NCBI GenBank assembly: GCA_963576725.1
Contig: OY755241.1
Coordinates: forward strand, 28,026,853 to 28,090,852
Length of the DNA stretch: 64,000 nucleotides
From: Azorinus chamasolen
Taxonomy: Eukaryota; Mollusca; Bivalvia; Cardiida; Solecurtidae
Direction: 5' to 3'
The position numbers and the translations under genes were made by a program. The notes beneath the pieces were generated by a model. That model was not told the DNA's origin, ran no database searches, and worked only from the letters and a program-made list of their open reading frames with translations. Shown piece after piece: positions 29,979 to 41,172 of the stretch. Each line of letters begins with the position of its first letter. The stretch's first letter is position 1.

Positions 29979-31491
29979 ATCTGATCTGGGGGCATATTGT
30001 TTTTGCCCTGTCTGTTTGTCTGTTTGTCAGCAACTTTAACATTGGTCATAACTTTTGAGCCAGTACAGATAGAGACTTGATATTTGGCATGCATATGTAT
30101 CTCATTTTAAGGGGTGACATGTTAAGGTCACTGTCATCCTTCAAGGTCAGAGGTCAAATATATGGGTCAAATCAACGACTTTAACATTGGCCATAACTTT
30201 TGGACCAGTAGAGATAGAGATTTGATATTTGGCATGCTTGTGTATCCCATGAAGCTGCACATTTTGGGGGTGAAATGTCAAGGTCATCCTTCAGGGTCAA
30301 AGGTCAAATTGTCTGTTTCTTTGTAACTTTAACATTGGTCATAACTTTTGAGCCAGTACAGCTAGTGACTTGATATTTGGCATGCATTTGTGTCTCATAA
30401 AGCCGCACATTTTGAGGGTTGACATGTCAAGGTCATCCTTCAAGGTCAGTGGTCAAATATATGGGTCAAATCACTGACTTTAACATTGGCCATAATTTTT
30501 TGACCAGTAGAGATAGAGACTTGATATTTGGCATGCTTGTGTATCTCTGGAAGCTGCATATTTTGAGGGGTTACATGTCAAGGTCATTCTTCAGGGTCAA
30601 AGGTCAAATTGTCTGTTTGTTTGTCTGTAACTTTAACATTGGTCATAACTTTTGAGCCAATACGGATAGAGACTTGATATTTGGCATGCATATGTATCTC
30701 ATAAAGCCCCACATTTTTAGGGGTGACATGTCAAGGTCATCCTTAAAGGTCAGAGGTCAAACATGGGTCAAATCACCGACTTTAACATTGGTCATAACTT
30801 TTGAACAAGTACAGATAGAGACTTAACATATATGTGGAATGCTTGTGTATCTAATGAATCTGCACAGTTTGAGGGGTGACATGTCAAGGTCATCCTTCAG
30901 TGTGAAAAGTCACTTACTTTAACATTGGCCATAACTTTTTAACCATTTGAGATAGAGTCTTGATATTTGGTATGCATGCGTATCTCATGAAGCTGCACAA
31001 TTAGAGGGGCAACATGTCAAGGTAAAGGTCATCTTTTAGGGTCAAAGGTCACCAACTTTAACATTGGCCATAACTTTTGAACCTGTAGATACAGACTTGA
31101 CATTTGGTATGCATGTGTATCTCATGAAGCTGCACAGTTTGGGGGTTACATGTCAAGGTCAAGGTCATCTTTCAGGGTCAAAGGTCTTTAACATTGGCCA
31201 TAACTTTTGAACCAGTAGAGATACAGACTTGATAGTTGGTATACACGTGTTTCTCATTTGGCTGCACAGTTTGAGGGGTGACATGTCAAGGTCATCTTTG
31301 AAGGTCAAAGGTCACCAACATTAATAGTGGCCATAACGTTTTAACCAGTAGATAAACAGCCTTGATACTGGTATGCATTGTACCCATGAAGCTGCACAGT
31401 TTGGGGGGGGGTGACATGTCAAGATCAAGGTCATCCTTCAGGGTCAAATATCGTATCGAGGGGGCATAGTGTTTCACAAACACATCTTGTT
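29939..31491 (+). mobile_element. Hairpin-capped element HC-E, copy 1
   Basis: 5' stem-loop ATGCCCCC...GATCTGATCTGGGGGCAT with the C run expanded to about 35. Then TGTCTGTTTGTCTGTTTG and about eight units (CTTTAACATTGGCCATAAC, ACATGTCAAGGTCATCCTTC, ACTTGATATTTGGCATGC). 3' stem-loop GTGTTTCACAAACAC, then ATCTTGTT. It is inserted between T and A of a LINE without target duplication. Confidence 0.88.
29942..29976 (+). repeat. Poly-C run of about 35 bases
   Basis: The run lies in the left arm of the HC-E1 stem-loop, whose right arm has only five G. Glycine-rich frames read across it are artefacts. Confidence 0.9.
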
Positions 31492-31705
31492 AAAACATTA
31501 AGTTGTCTTGAGGCCTTCCTACATAGACTAGATATGTACGAGTTAAAATTTAACATAAAGTCCAGGTTTAATCCAAGAAGTTTCACTTCATCCTCACATG
31601 ATATTTCTCTATATTCCAAAATTTAAAAGTGATGTTCTGCTGATGTATTTTTTTCCAAAGAGCTTTTGCTTGAAACTTCTCTGGGTTTGCCTTCATTTGA
31701 TTTTT
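31492..31705 (-). pseudogene. LINE fragment 5 of 6: after the catalytic box
   Basis: Minus strand: NQMKANPEKFQ, then (after a shift) ISCEDEVKLLGLNLDFML, SLCRKASRQLNVL. This is the region that follows the YADD box in LINE reverse transcriptases. HC-C1 cuts it from fragment 4. Confidence 0.8.
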
Positions 31706-33073
31706 AGCTCACCTGAGCATAGCTCAGGGTGAGCTTTTGGGAGATATGAATGTCCACCGTGCGTCGTGTGTTTTTTGGGAGATATGAATGTCCACCGTGC
31801 GTCGTGTGTCGTCAACAATTTGCTTGTGAACACTTTAGTGGTTACAATTGCAGTCTAATCTTCATGAAACTTGGTCAGAATGAATGTCTTGATAAAATCT
31901 CGTACGAGTTCGAAAGTGGGTCAAGTTGGGTGAAAAACTAGGTCACTAGGTCAAATAGTAGGAAAACCTTGTGAACCCTCTACATGTCACATTTTTAGCC
32001 CAATTTTCATGACACTTGGTCAGAATGATTGTCTTTATAAAATCTCGGAGGAGTTTGAAAAATAGGTTATGTGGGGTAAAAAACTAGGTCACTAGGTCAA
32101 ACAGTAGAAAAACCTTGTGAACACTCTAGTGGTCACAATTTTAGTCCAATCTTCATGAAACTTGGCCAGAATGAATGTCTTGATAAAATCTCGGACGAGT
32201 TTGAAAGTGGGTCAAGTGGAGTTAAAAACTAGGTCAAACAGTAGAAAAACCTCGTGAACACTCTAGTGGTCACAATTTTACTCCAATTTTCATGAAACTT
32301 GGTCAGAACGAATGTCTTGATAAAATCTCAGACGAGATCGAAAGTGGGTCAAGTAGAGTTAAAAACTGGGTCACTAGGTCAAACAGTAGAAAAACCTTGT
32401 GAACACTCTAGTGGTCACAATTTTAGTCCAATCTTCATGAAACTTAGTCATAATGATTGTCTTGATAAAATCTCAAACGAGTTTGAAAGTGGGTTATGTT
32501 GGGTTAAAAACTAGGTCACTAGGTCAAATAGTACGAAAACATTGTGAACACTCTAGAGGTCACATTTATAGCCAAATCTTCATGAAAAGTGGTCAGAATG
32601 ATTGTCCTAATAAAATCTTGGACAAGTTTGAAATTGGGTTATGTGAGGTCAAAAAGTAGGTCACTTTGTCATACCGTAGAGAAATCTAGTTTACACTACA
32701 GTGGCCACATTCTTCCTCAAACTTGCTCAGAGTGTTTGTCTTGGTGATATCAAGGTTGAGTGTGATCATGGGTTGGGTGGGAATAAAAAGTAGGTCACTA
32801 GGTCAAATCTTAGAAAAATTACTTTAGAGAGCACATTTTTAGCCCAATCCTCATTGGTCAGAATCATTGTCTTGATAAAATCAAGATACTAAATCTTTGA
32901 AAATCTTGTTCTACAGAACCACTGCTCATGATCCACTGCTCATGATCCACTATCAACATTGTTCATATATTGTCCCTAAGGTCAATATTGACCCTACCCA
33001 TGGGCTACCCTGCAAAAATCTTAAATCTATGGTAATCAGGTGAGCGATTAAGGGCCATCTTGGCCCTCTTGTT
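31706..33073 (+). mobile_element. Hairpin-capped element HC-C, copy 1
   Basis: 5' stem-loop AGCTCACCTGAGC-ATA-GCTCAGGGTGAGCT, with a local duplication of the following CCACCGTGCGTCGTGTG zone. Units of about 150-160 bp follow (GGTCACAATTTTAGTCCAAT, CTTGGTCAGAATGAATGTCT, AACTAGGTCACTAGGTCAAA). 3' stem-loop AGGGCCATCTTGGCCCT, then CTTGTT. Confidence 0.88.
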
Positions 33074-33303
33074 TGAGAACCAATCTATAAGTGTAAGGCT
33101 ATTATTCTCTAATGTATTAACTAGGTCAGGCAAACTGGGGCTTGAATAAGAAAGAGTATTGTCATCTGCATAATTGTAAAGCTGACTTTTATTGATGAAA
33201 TAGAGTAATTGATGAAAATATTAAAAAGTATCGGTCCGAGTATTGAGCCATGTGGAACATCTTTAACTATGTCTGAAATTTGCTCCGAATGTTACCTATT
33301 TTT
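33074..33303 (-). pseudogene. LINE fragment 4 of 6: catalytic YADD region
   Basis: Minus strand, with two frame changes: VKDVPHGSILGPILFNIF, then QLYNYADDNTLSYSSPSL, LVNTLENNSLTLIDWF. The usual PQGS is PHGS here. It is bounded by HC-D1 and HC-C1. Confidence 0.85.
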
Positions 33304-35285
33304 AGCTCACCTGGCACAAAGTGCCAAGGTGAGCTATTGGGATGATCCTATGTCCGGCGTCCGTCGTGCGTATGTGCGTAGTGCGTCGTGCGTACGTGCG
33401 GGCGTCAACAATTTACTTAAACATCTTCTTCTCTGGAACTACAAAGCCATGAGCTTTGATATTTGGTATGTAGTATGATGTAATGGTCCTCTACAAAAAT
33501 TGTTCAAATTATGTCCCCCGGGCCAAAAATGGCCCCGCCCCAGGGCTTATCAGTTTTTCATAGGAAAATCTTTAAAAATCTTCTTCTCTAAAACTGTAAG
33601 GCATAGACCTTTGATATTTAGTATGTAGCATCATCTAATGGTCCACTACTAAGATTGTTCAAATTATGACCCCTGGGTCAAAAATGGCCCCGCCCCAGGG
33701 CTTATCAGTTTTTCATAGGAAAATCTTTAAAAATCTTCTTCTCTGAAACTGTCAGGCATAGACCTTTGGTATTTGGTATGTAACATCATCTAATGGTCCT
33801 CTACTAAGATTGTTCAAACTATGACCCCTGGGCCAAAAATGGCCCCGCCCCAGGGCTTATCAGTTTTTCATAGGAAAATCTTTAAAAATCATCTTCTCTG
33901 AAACTGTAAGGCATAGACCTTTGATATTTAGTATGTAGCATCATCTAATGGTCCTCTACTAAGATTGTTCAAATTATTACCCCTGGGCCAAAAATGGCCC
34001 CGCCCCGGGGCTTATCAGTTTTTCATAGGAAAATCTTTAAAAATCTTCCTCTCTGAAAATGTAAGGTATAAACCTTTGGTATTTGGTATGTAGCATCATG
34101 TAATGGGCCTCTACTAAGATTGTTCAAATTATGACCCCCAGGACAAAAATGGCCCCGCCCCAGGGCTTATCAGTTTTTCATAGGAAAATCTTTAAAAATC
34201 TTCTTCTCTGAAACTGTAAGGCATAGACCTTTGATATTTTGTATGTAGCATCATCTAATGGTCCTTTACTAAGATTGTTCAAATTATGACCCCCAGGACA
34301 AAAATGGCCCCGCCCCAGGGCTTATCAGTTTTTCATAGGAAAATCTTGAAGAAATCATCTTCTCTGAAACTGTAAGGCATAGACCTTTGATATTTTGTAT
34401 GTAGCATCATCTAATGGTCCTCTACTAAGATTGTTCAAATTATTACCCCTGGGTCAAAAATGGCCCCGCCCCGGGGCTTATCAGTTTTTCATAGGAAAAT
34501 CTTTAAATATATTCTTCTCTAAAATTATAAGGTATAGACCTTTGATATTTGGTATGTAGCATTAATTAATCGTCCTCTACTAAGATTAATCAAAATATGA
34601 CTCCCAGACAAAAATGGCCCCGCCCAAGGGCTTATCAGTTTTTCATAAGAAAATCTTTAAAAATCTTCTCCTCCAGAACTGTAAGGTCTAGGCCCTTGAT
34701 ATTTGGTATGTAGCATCATCTAATGGTTTTCTACCAAGATTATTCAAATTATTACCCCTGGGTCAAAAATGGCCCCGCCCTGGGGCTTATCAGTTTTTCG
34801 TATGAAAAGCTTTAAGAATCTTCTTCTCCAAAACTGTAAGGCAGAGACCTTTAATATTTGGTATGTAGCGCTATCTAATAGTTTTCTACCAAGATTGTTC
34901 AAATTATGTCTCCTGGGTTGAAAACTTCCCCGCCCAGGGGCATATCAGTTTTTTATAGGAAAGCTTTTAAAAATCTTCTCTTAAAAATCTTTAAAAGTCT
35001 TCTCTGAACTTGTAAGGCATAGACCGTAGATATTTGGTATGTTGCATTATCTAATAGTCCTCTACCAAGATTTTGAAATTATGAACCCTGGATCAAAATT
35101 GACCCTGCTCTGGGGCTTAACAGTTTTTCATAGAAAAATCTTTAAGGTCTATACTCTTTATATTTAGTATGTAGCATCATCTGATGGTTTTCTACCAAGA
35201 TTTTTCAAATTATGCAATCTGTCATTGAAATCATTAATCTGTTACGAACAGGTGAGCGATTAAGGGCCATCATGGCCCTCTTGTT
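33304..35285 (+). mobile_element. Hairpin-capped element HC-D, copy 1
   Basis: 5' stem-loop AGCTCACCTGGCAC-AAA-GTGCCAAGGTGAGCT, then GTCCGGCGTCCGTCGTGCG. About eleven units follow (AAAATGGCCCCGCCCCAGG, GCTTATCAGTTTTTCATAGG, CTTTGATATTTGGTATGTAG). 3' stem-loop AGGGCCATCATGGCCCT, then CTTGTT. It is inserted in a LINE after a run of five T. Confidence 0.88.
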
Positions 35286-35645
35286 ACATATTGTTTCTTA
35301 TTAGATAAGTAACTTTCAATAAGTCTTAGTGACTGTTCAGAGACTCCATAGGATTGCATGTTTATTAGAAGTAAGTCATTAGGTAAGCAGTCAAAAGCCT
35401 TTGAGAGATCCATTAGAATTACTGCCAAATACTGTTTTTTATCCAAGAATTTTTTCCAGTCTTCAATAACTTTTAACATAGCTGTATTACATCCATAGCC
35501 AGGTCTAAAGGCACTTCGGAAAGGGTTAAAAAGCTTATTGAGATACGTTATAAGTTGTTCATAGATGGCACTCTCAAATACTATTGACATTACCGGTAAA
35601 AGACTGACCGGTCTATAATTGCTTTTATCTAAAATACTACTTTTT
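35286..35645 (-). pseudogene. LINE fragment 3 of 6: reverse transcriptase fingers and palm
   Basis: Minus strand: SSILDKSNYRPVSLLPVMS, FNPFRSAFRPGYGCNTAML, LAVILMDLSKAFDCLPNDLL, IESYLSNKKQYV. A clear reverse transcriptase core with the first catalytic Asp in LMDLSKAFD. Joining to fragment 4 across HC-D1 gives KKQYVKIGN in frame. Confidence 0.88.
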
Positions 35646-36965
35646 AGCTCATCTGAGCAAAGCTCAGGGTGAGCTTTTGGGAGACTTGAATGTCTAGCGT
35701 CCGGCGTGCGTGGTGCGTCAACAATTTGCTTGTGAACACTCTAGTGGTCACAATTGTAGTCCAATTGTCATGAAACTTGGTCAGAATGAATGTCTTGATA
35801 AAATCTCGGACGAGATCGAAAGTGGGTCAAGTTGGGTTAAAAACTAGGTCACTAGGTCAAATAGTAGGAAAACCTTGTGAACCCTCTAGAGGTCACATTT
35901 TTAGCCCAGTTTTCATGAAACTTGGTCGGAATGATTGTCTTGATAAAATCTCGGAGGAGTTTGAAAAGTAGGTTACCTGTGGTAAAAAACTAGGTCACTA
36001 GGTCAAACAGTAGAAAAACCTTGTGAACACTCTAGTGGTCACAATTTTAATCCAATCTTCATGAAACTTGGTCAGAATTCATGTCTTGATAAAATCTCGG
36101 ATGAGTTCGAAAGTTGGTCAAGTGGAGTTAAAAACTAGGTCACTAGGTCAATCAGTAGAAAAACCTTGTGAACACTCTACTAGGGGTCACAATTTTAGTC
36201 CAATCTTCATAAAACTTGGTCAGAATGAATGTTTTGATAAAATCTCGGACCTGTTCGAAAGTGGGTCATATGGGGTTAAAAACTAGGTTACTAGGTCAAA
36301 CAGTTGAAATACCTTTTGAACACTCTAGTGGTCACATTTTTTGTCCAATCTTCATGAAACTTATTCATAATGATTAACTTGATAAAATCTCAAACAGGTT
36401 TGAAAGTGGGTTATGTGGGGTTAAAAACTAGGTCACTAGTTCAAATAGTAGTAAAGCCTTGTGAATACTCTAGAGGTCACATTTATAGCCAAATCCTCAT
36501 GAAAATTGACCAGAATGATTGACCTAATAAAATCTTGGACATGTTTGAAAGTGGGTTATGTGAGGTCAAAAAGTAGGTCACTGGGTCATATCTTAGAAAA
36601 ATCTAGTTTACACTCCATTGGCCACATTTTTAGCCCAGTCTTTCTAAAACTTGCTCAGAGTGTTTGTCTTGGTGATACCAAGGTTGAGTGTGATCATGGG
36701 TTTGGTGGGAATAAAAAGTAGGTCACTAGGTTAAATCTTAGAAAAATTACTCTAGAGGGCACATTTTAAGCCTAATCTTCATAAAATCAATATACTAAAT
36801 CTTTGAAAGTCTTGTTCTGCAGAACTGCTGCTCATGATCCACTTTCAATATTGTTCAAATTATTGTCCCTACGGTCAATATTGGCCCTACCCATGGGCTA
36901 CCAAGCAAAAATCTTAAATCTATGGTAATCAGGTTAGCGATTAAGGGCCATCTTGGCCCTCTTGT
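35646..36965 (+). mobile_element. Hairpin-capped element HC-C, copy 2
   Basis: AGCTCATCTGAGC-AAA-GCTCAGGGTGAGCT, eight or so HC-C units, and 3' stem-loop AGGGCCATCTTGGCCCT then CTTGT. Inserted between LINE fragments 2 and 3. Confidence 0.87.
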
Positions 36966-37092
36966 CTTATGGATTGGTACGACCTGTGCTGTTTTCATAT
37001 TATCTGGAAAAGTAGATTCTCCAAAGCATCTATTTATCATATCTGTTAGTGGCTTTGCGATAGCAGGGGCAGCAATTTTCAACATTTTTATT
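36966..37092 (-). pseudogene. LINE fragment 2 of 6
   Basis: Minus strand: IIKMLKIAAPAIAKPLTDMI, NRCFGESTFPDNMK, TAQVVPIHK. This is the segment that precedes NYRPVSLL in LINE reverse transcriptases. Confidence 0.82.
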
Positions 37093-38279
37093 ATCTCACC
37101 TGAGCAAAGCTCAGGGTGAGCTTTTGGGAGACTTGAATGTCCGTCGTGCGTCGTCAACAATTTGCTTGTGAACACTCTAGTGGTCACAATTGTTGTCCAA
37201 TCTTCATGAAACTTGGTCAGAATAAATGTCTTGATAAAATCTCGGACGAGTTCGAAAGGAGGTCAAGTTGGGTTAAAAACTAGGTCACTAGGTCAAATAG
37301 TAGGAAAACCTTGTGAACCCTCTAGAGGTCACATTTTTAGCCCAATTTTCATGAAACTTGGTCAGAATGATTGTCTTGATAAAATCTCGGAGGAGTTTGA
37401 AAAGTGGGCTACGTGTGGTAAAAAAACTAGGTCACTAGGTCAAACAGTAGAAAAACCTTGTGAACACTCTAGTGGTCACAATTTTAATCCAATCTTCATG
37501 AAACTTGGTCAGAATTCATGTCTTGATAAAAGCTCGGACGAGTTTGAAAGTGGGTCAAGTTGTGTTAAAAACTAGGTCACTAGCACGAACAGTAGAAAAA
37601 CCTTGTGAACACTCTAAGAGTCACATTTTTTGTCCAATCTTCATGAAACTCAGTCAAAATGATTGGCTTGATAAAATCTCAAAATGATTGGCTTGATAAA
37701 ATCTCAAACAGGTTTGAAAATGGGTTATGTTGGGTTAAAAACTAGGTCACTAGGTCAAATAGTAGTAAAACCTTGTGAACACTCTAGAGGTCACATTTAT
37801 AGCCAAATCTTCATGAAAATTGGCCAGAATGATTGTCCTAATAAAATCTTGGACATGTTTGAAAGTGGGTTATGTGAGGTCAAAAAGTAGGTCACTGGAT
37901 CATATCTTAGAAAAATCTAGCTTACACTCCAGTGGCCACATTTTTAGCCCAGTCTTCCTCAAACTTGCTCAGAGTGTTTGTCTTGGTGATACCAAGTTTG
38001 AGTGTGATCATGGTTTGGATGGGAATAAAAAGTAGGTCACTAGGTCAAATCTTAGAAACATTACTCTAGAGGGCACATTTTAAGCCCAATCTTGATAAAA
38101 TCAATATACTAAATCTTTGAAAATCTTGTTCTGCAGAACTACTGCTCATGATCCACTATCAACATTGTTCAAATATTGTCCCTACGGTCAATATTGGCCC
38201 TACCCATGGGCTACCAAGCAAAAATCTTAAATCTATGGTAATCAGGTGAGCGATTAAGGGCCATCTTTGCCCTCTTGTT
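37093..38279 (+). mobile_element. Hairpin-capped element HC-C, copy 3
   Basis: Starts ATCTCACCTGAGC-AAA-GCTCAGGGTGAGCT (one arm base altered). HC-C units follow, including a 27 bp local duplication near 37655-37700. Ends AGGGCCATCTTTGCCCT then CTTGTT. Confidence 0.87.
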
Positions 38280-38345
38280 GAGATATTATCATCCCCTGCG
38301 GCCTTCTTTTGTTCATCTTTCTTATCTGTGTTTCCGTAAAACTAC
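38280..38345 (-). pseudogene. LINE fragment 1 of 6 (most 5' piece)
   Basis: Minus strand: KKAAGDDNIS, matching the K-A-x-G-x-D-N-I motif at the start of LINE reverse transcriptase domains. Homology is not followed further upstream, so the LINE is 5'-truncated about here. Confidence 0.6.
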
Positions 38346-38750
38346 CCTGGATACTCTTGCTGCTTTGTAATTCTTTGTTATTTTGTTAATTATGTTTGTA
38401 TGTGCCATATTTCGCATGTATTGTTGTAAATGGTCAAAGACAATATGTATTGCTGGTTTGTCAATAAAACTGAAACATTTAAAAAAAAACTAGGCCCTGA
38501 AATATGGTGTTTTTTCATGACAATGATGTAGAAAATGTGCATATCAAATTCTGCAAAAGCGTGAGTTGTATGAACCAAAATGTAGCCAGATTATTTGCAC
38601 TCAGTGAATGTGGAAGATATCCATTGTATATTTCATATGTCGAATGTAGATGTACCAAGTACTAGTTACCCTAGACAGTGTTATTAATGATCAATAGGTT
38701 AGATGAAGGTGGTCATACAACATGGGTAACCTATATAAAGCGTATTTTAT
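38346..38750. other. Non-coding; possible retro-insertion tail
   Basis: AATAAA at 38463-38468 is followed after 11 bases by a run of nine A (38480-38488), like a polyadenylated 3' end inserted in plus orientation. No gene body is recognised upstream. Confidence 0.35.
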
Positions 38751-39380
38751 TATGCCCCCGTTGACGATAGTCATGGGGCGTAATGTTTTGCACATGTCCG
38801 TCCGTCCGTCTGTCTGTCTGTCCGTGTGTCATGCTTTTAGATGCAGTTGGTTGTCGCAGTTTTTCAAGTGTTATAAGTCAGTAATTGCTACACTGATACA
38901 CATGAAACTTCACATACACATCAATTACCATCTGTGCTATCATTTGGCATCCCACCCATGCTGCCCGCAAGCCCATGGTCGAGGTCAAATTACTTGCAAT
39001 TTTTTAAATGCAGTTGTCACATTTACGTGCAGTTGGTTATCACAGTTTTTTTCATCATCTTATATCTCCCTAACCACTGTAGCTATTTGCATGGGATTGC
39101 ATATACACATTAAATACCATCTATACTTTCATTGCACACCCACCCATGCTGCCCGAAAGCCCATGGTCAAATGACTTAGGAATTTTACGTGCAGTTGGTT
39201 GTCAGAGTTTTTCCATATATATATATATATATATATATACACATGAAACACCATCCATACTTTCATTATGCACCTGGTCCATGCTGCCCGCAAGCTGAAA
39301 TGACTTTAAAGGAATTTTACGTGCAACTAGGCAAGCACCTACACAGGGCATTGCTGTGTCTTACAGACACAATTTTCTAG
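38751..39380 (+). mobile_element. Hairpin-capped element HC-H with CTAG-type 3' end
   Basis: 5' inverted pair ATTATGCCCC / GGGGCGTAAT, then TCCGTCCGTCCGTCTGTCTG. Three units of about 150 bp follow (ACGTGCAGTTGGTTGTC, ACCCATGCTGCCCGCAAG), the last with an AT microsatellite (39221-39238). 3' stem-loop TGTGTC-TTACA-GACACA, then ATTTTCTAG followed by T. That is a Helitron-like terminus. Confidence 0.7.
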
Positions 39381-39382
39381 TT

Positions 39383-39745
39383 TCAGTACGGTTTTGGATA
39401 TATATGCTTGGATTGAAAATGAAATTGGTGATAGAATAAGGTTTATACAATTGTTTTCACTAATACTGAGAGACTGTGCTGGACAGAGTATTTTTGAAGA
39501 TATTATGTCTTCACAAAGTGCAGACTGTTTAAAACGCTCTTATGCCAGAAGCATATCTTTCTCTTCCAATGAACTATCACTTGAAGCGAACTCTATCAAA
39601 TTTTCGCTGCTCTAGTCATAACTTAATGATAGAAAAAGGGCGTCATTTGAACATTGAAAGGGACTATAGATTTTATAGACATTGCTTAGGCAAGAACGCT
39701 TATGCCATTGAACACGAAATGCATTTTATTGTGACATGCCGCTGA
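39383..39745 (+). pseudogene. LINE ORF2 C-terminal fragment
   Basis: Plus strand, two frames: ENEIGDRIRFIQLFSLILRD, then NFRCSSHNLMIEKGRHLNI and AIEHEMHFIVTC. RCSSHNLMIEKGRH ... EHEMHFIVTC is the common C-terminal region of invertebrate LINE polyproteins. No reverse transcriptase core is attached. Confidence 0.6.
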
Positions 39746-40359
39746 ACGACGAGCCACGTAATATGTATTTTAGAGCTGATTGGTTACATATATGGTAACA
39801 AACCAGAGAAAATTTGACCTTATCATGTCAGCCAGCTAGACTGCAGGCAAGGCAGCATTTTTGTATTAGCAAAATTTATAGAAAAGGGTCTTGTGCTACG
39901 TCAGAGACTACTAGATTCGTCAGTATAAATCCCTGATATTTAATTGATACATGTATACTTTGTACATTAAAATAAATGGAGCCCAAGGGAGAAAAATATA
40001 AATACATATCGTCTGTCTAAAACCAGAGCAGCCTAAGTGCATGTCAATATTTTATGTGTCGTTAAACTTTTCGTGAATTAAACAGTCAATTTGCAACCAC
40101 GCTAATTAGGATCCTATGTGGAAGTAGTCAATGTGAATAAAAATAGAGTTTGAGGCACATTTACAACCTTAACAAAGTATAATATATCGACCTTTTTGTG
40201 AACCAACATGACATATATAAATTGATGTTTTATTACTTTTAATACAAAAACTATTGACACTATACATACTATTGATGAAGCATGTGATTTGTATTTTGGG
40301 CTGGAGGCCTTGTATTGCAAATAAATCATTGATAAACATTCATAGTCTCATAGTTATAA
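39746..40359. other. No recognised feature
   Basis: AT-rich sequence with no clear repeat or coding motif. Confidence 0.5.
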
Positions 40360-41172
40360 AATCGAAGAGAACATGTTGAGTCTAATGCTCTTTCTGGTTG
40401 GAAAAAATATTTTTTGATATAATTGATAAACGCATTTCCTTTTATAGCTCTAATAAACACCTTCTTCCACCTAAACCTAGAATTTCTTTTAGACATCTTA
40501 AAAAGGGTTTACAGTATTTCCATTCAAAATACGTTTTTGTTCCTGCTGATAAGGCATCGAATAATGTGATTATTATTTGATGGTTACATTATATCGATGT
40601 ATTGAAGCAGGAAATTATTAATACCAAGTCATACTTTTAAGTTACTACTGACGAAAAGACCATCGTTTCAGACCATGTCAAAAAGTGTGAACAACTTGGA
40701 ACCGATATTAAAATTACACAACATAAACTTCCTACAATGTATTGGTTACCAACACTACATTAAAACCCATATAAGGCGCGTTTCATTGCAAATTCTAGTT
40801 CATGTACAACTACTAAATTGTCTACACTTTTGACTTCTTGTTTAACGAAGATAAAGGAACATGTAAAATTCTACTGTGATAAGACTTATGAAAATTCTGG
40901 AATAAATCTCTTCTGGTCTATTAAGAACTCTCCAGAAGTCTTAAACTTAGAAACAAAAGGTATATTGCATCCACTGTAAGCACGTACGATTTTTCTACTC
41001 TGTACACAACTCTTCCTCATATTTTAATTAAGGATAAGCTTACTAACTTAATCCAGAAAGTATTTGCCCGGGAAAAACATCATTCTTGGCATGTAATGCT
41101 GAAAAAGCTTTCTTTACTGACGAGCAAATGAAAAATTACACCAATTGGACTTGCTCAGAAGTTTGCGAATCA
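40360..41172 (+). pseudogene. Penelope-like reverse transcriptase, decayed N-terminal part
   Basis: Plus-strand text in shifting frames: LQYFHSKYVFVPADKASNNV, LPTMYWLPTLH, KARFIANSSSCTTTKLSTLL, NLFWSIKNSPEV. This belongs to the reverse transcriptase family whose core reads IPMGTNCAPL and which I take as Penelope-like (family from memory). At least eight stops or shifts. It precedes the tandem array. Confidence 0.6.

Noticed and set aside
31750..38035. A series of 60-120 codon frames with KSRTSSKVGQV and SLGQ phrases
   Set aside because: They are the tandem units of HC-C read in an open frame. Stops vary between copies and no protein family fits.
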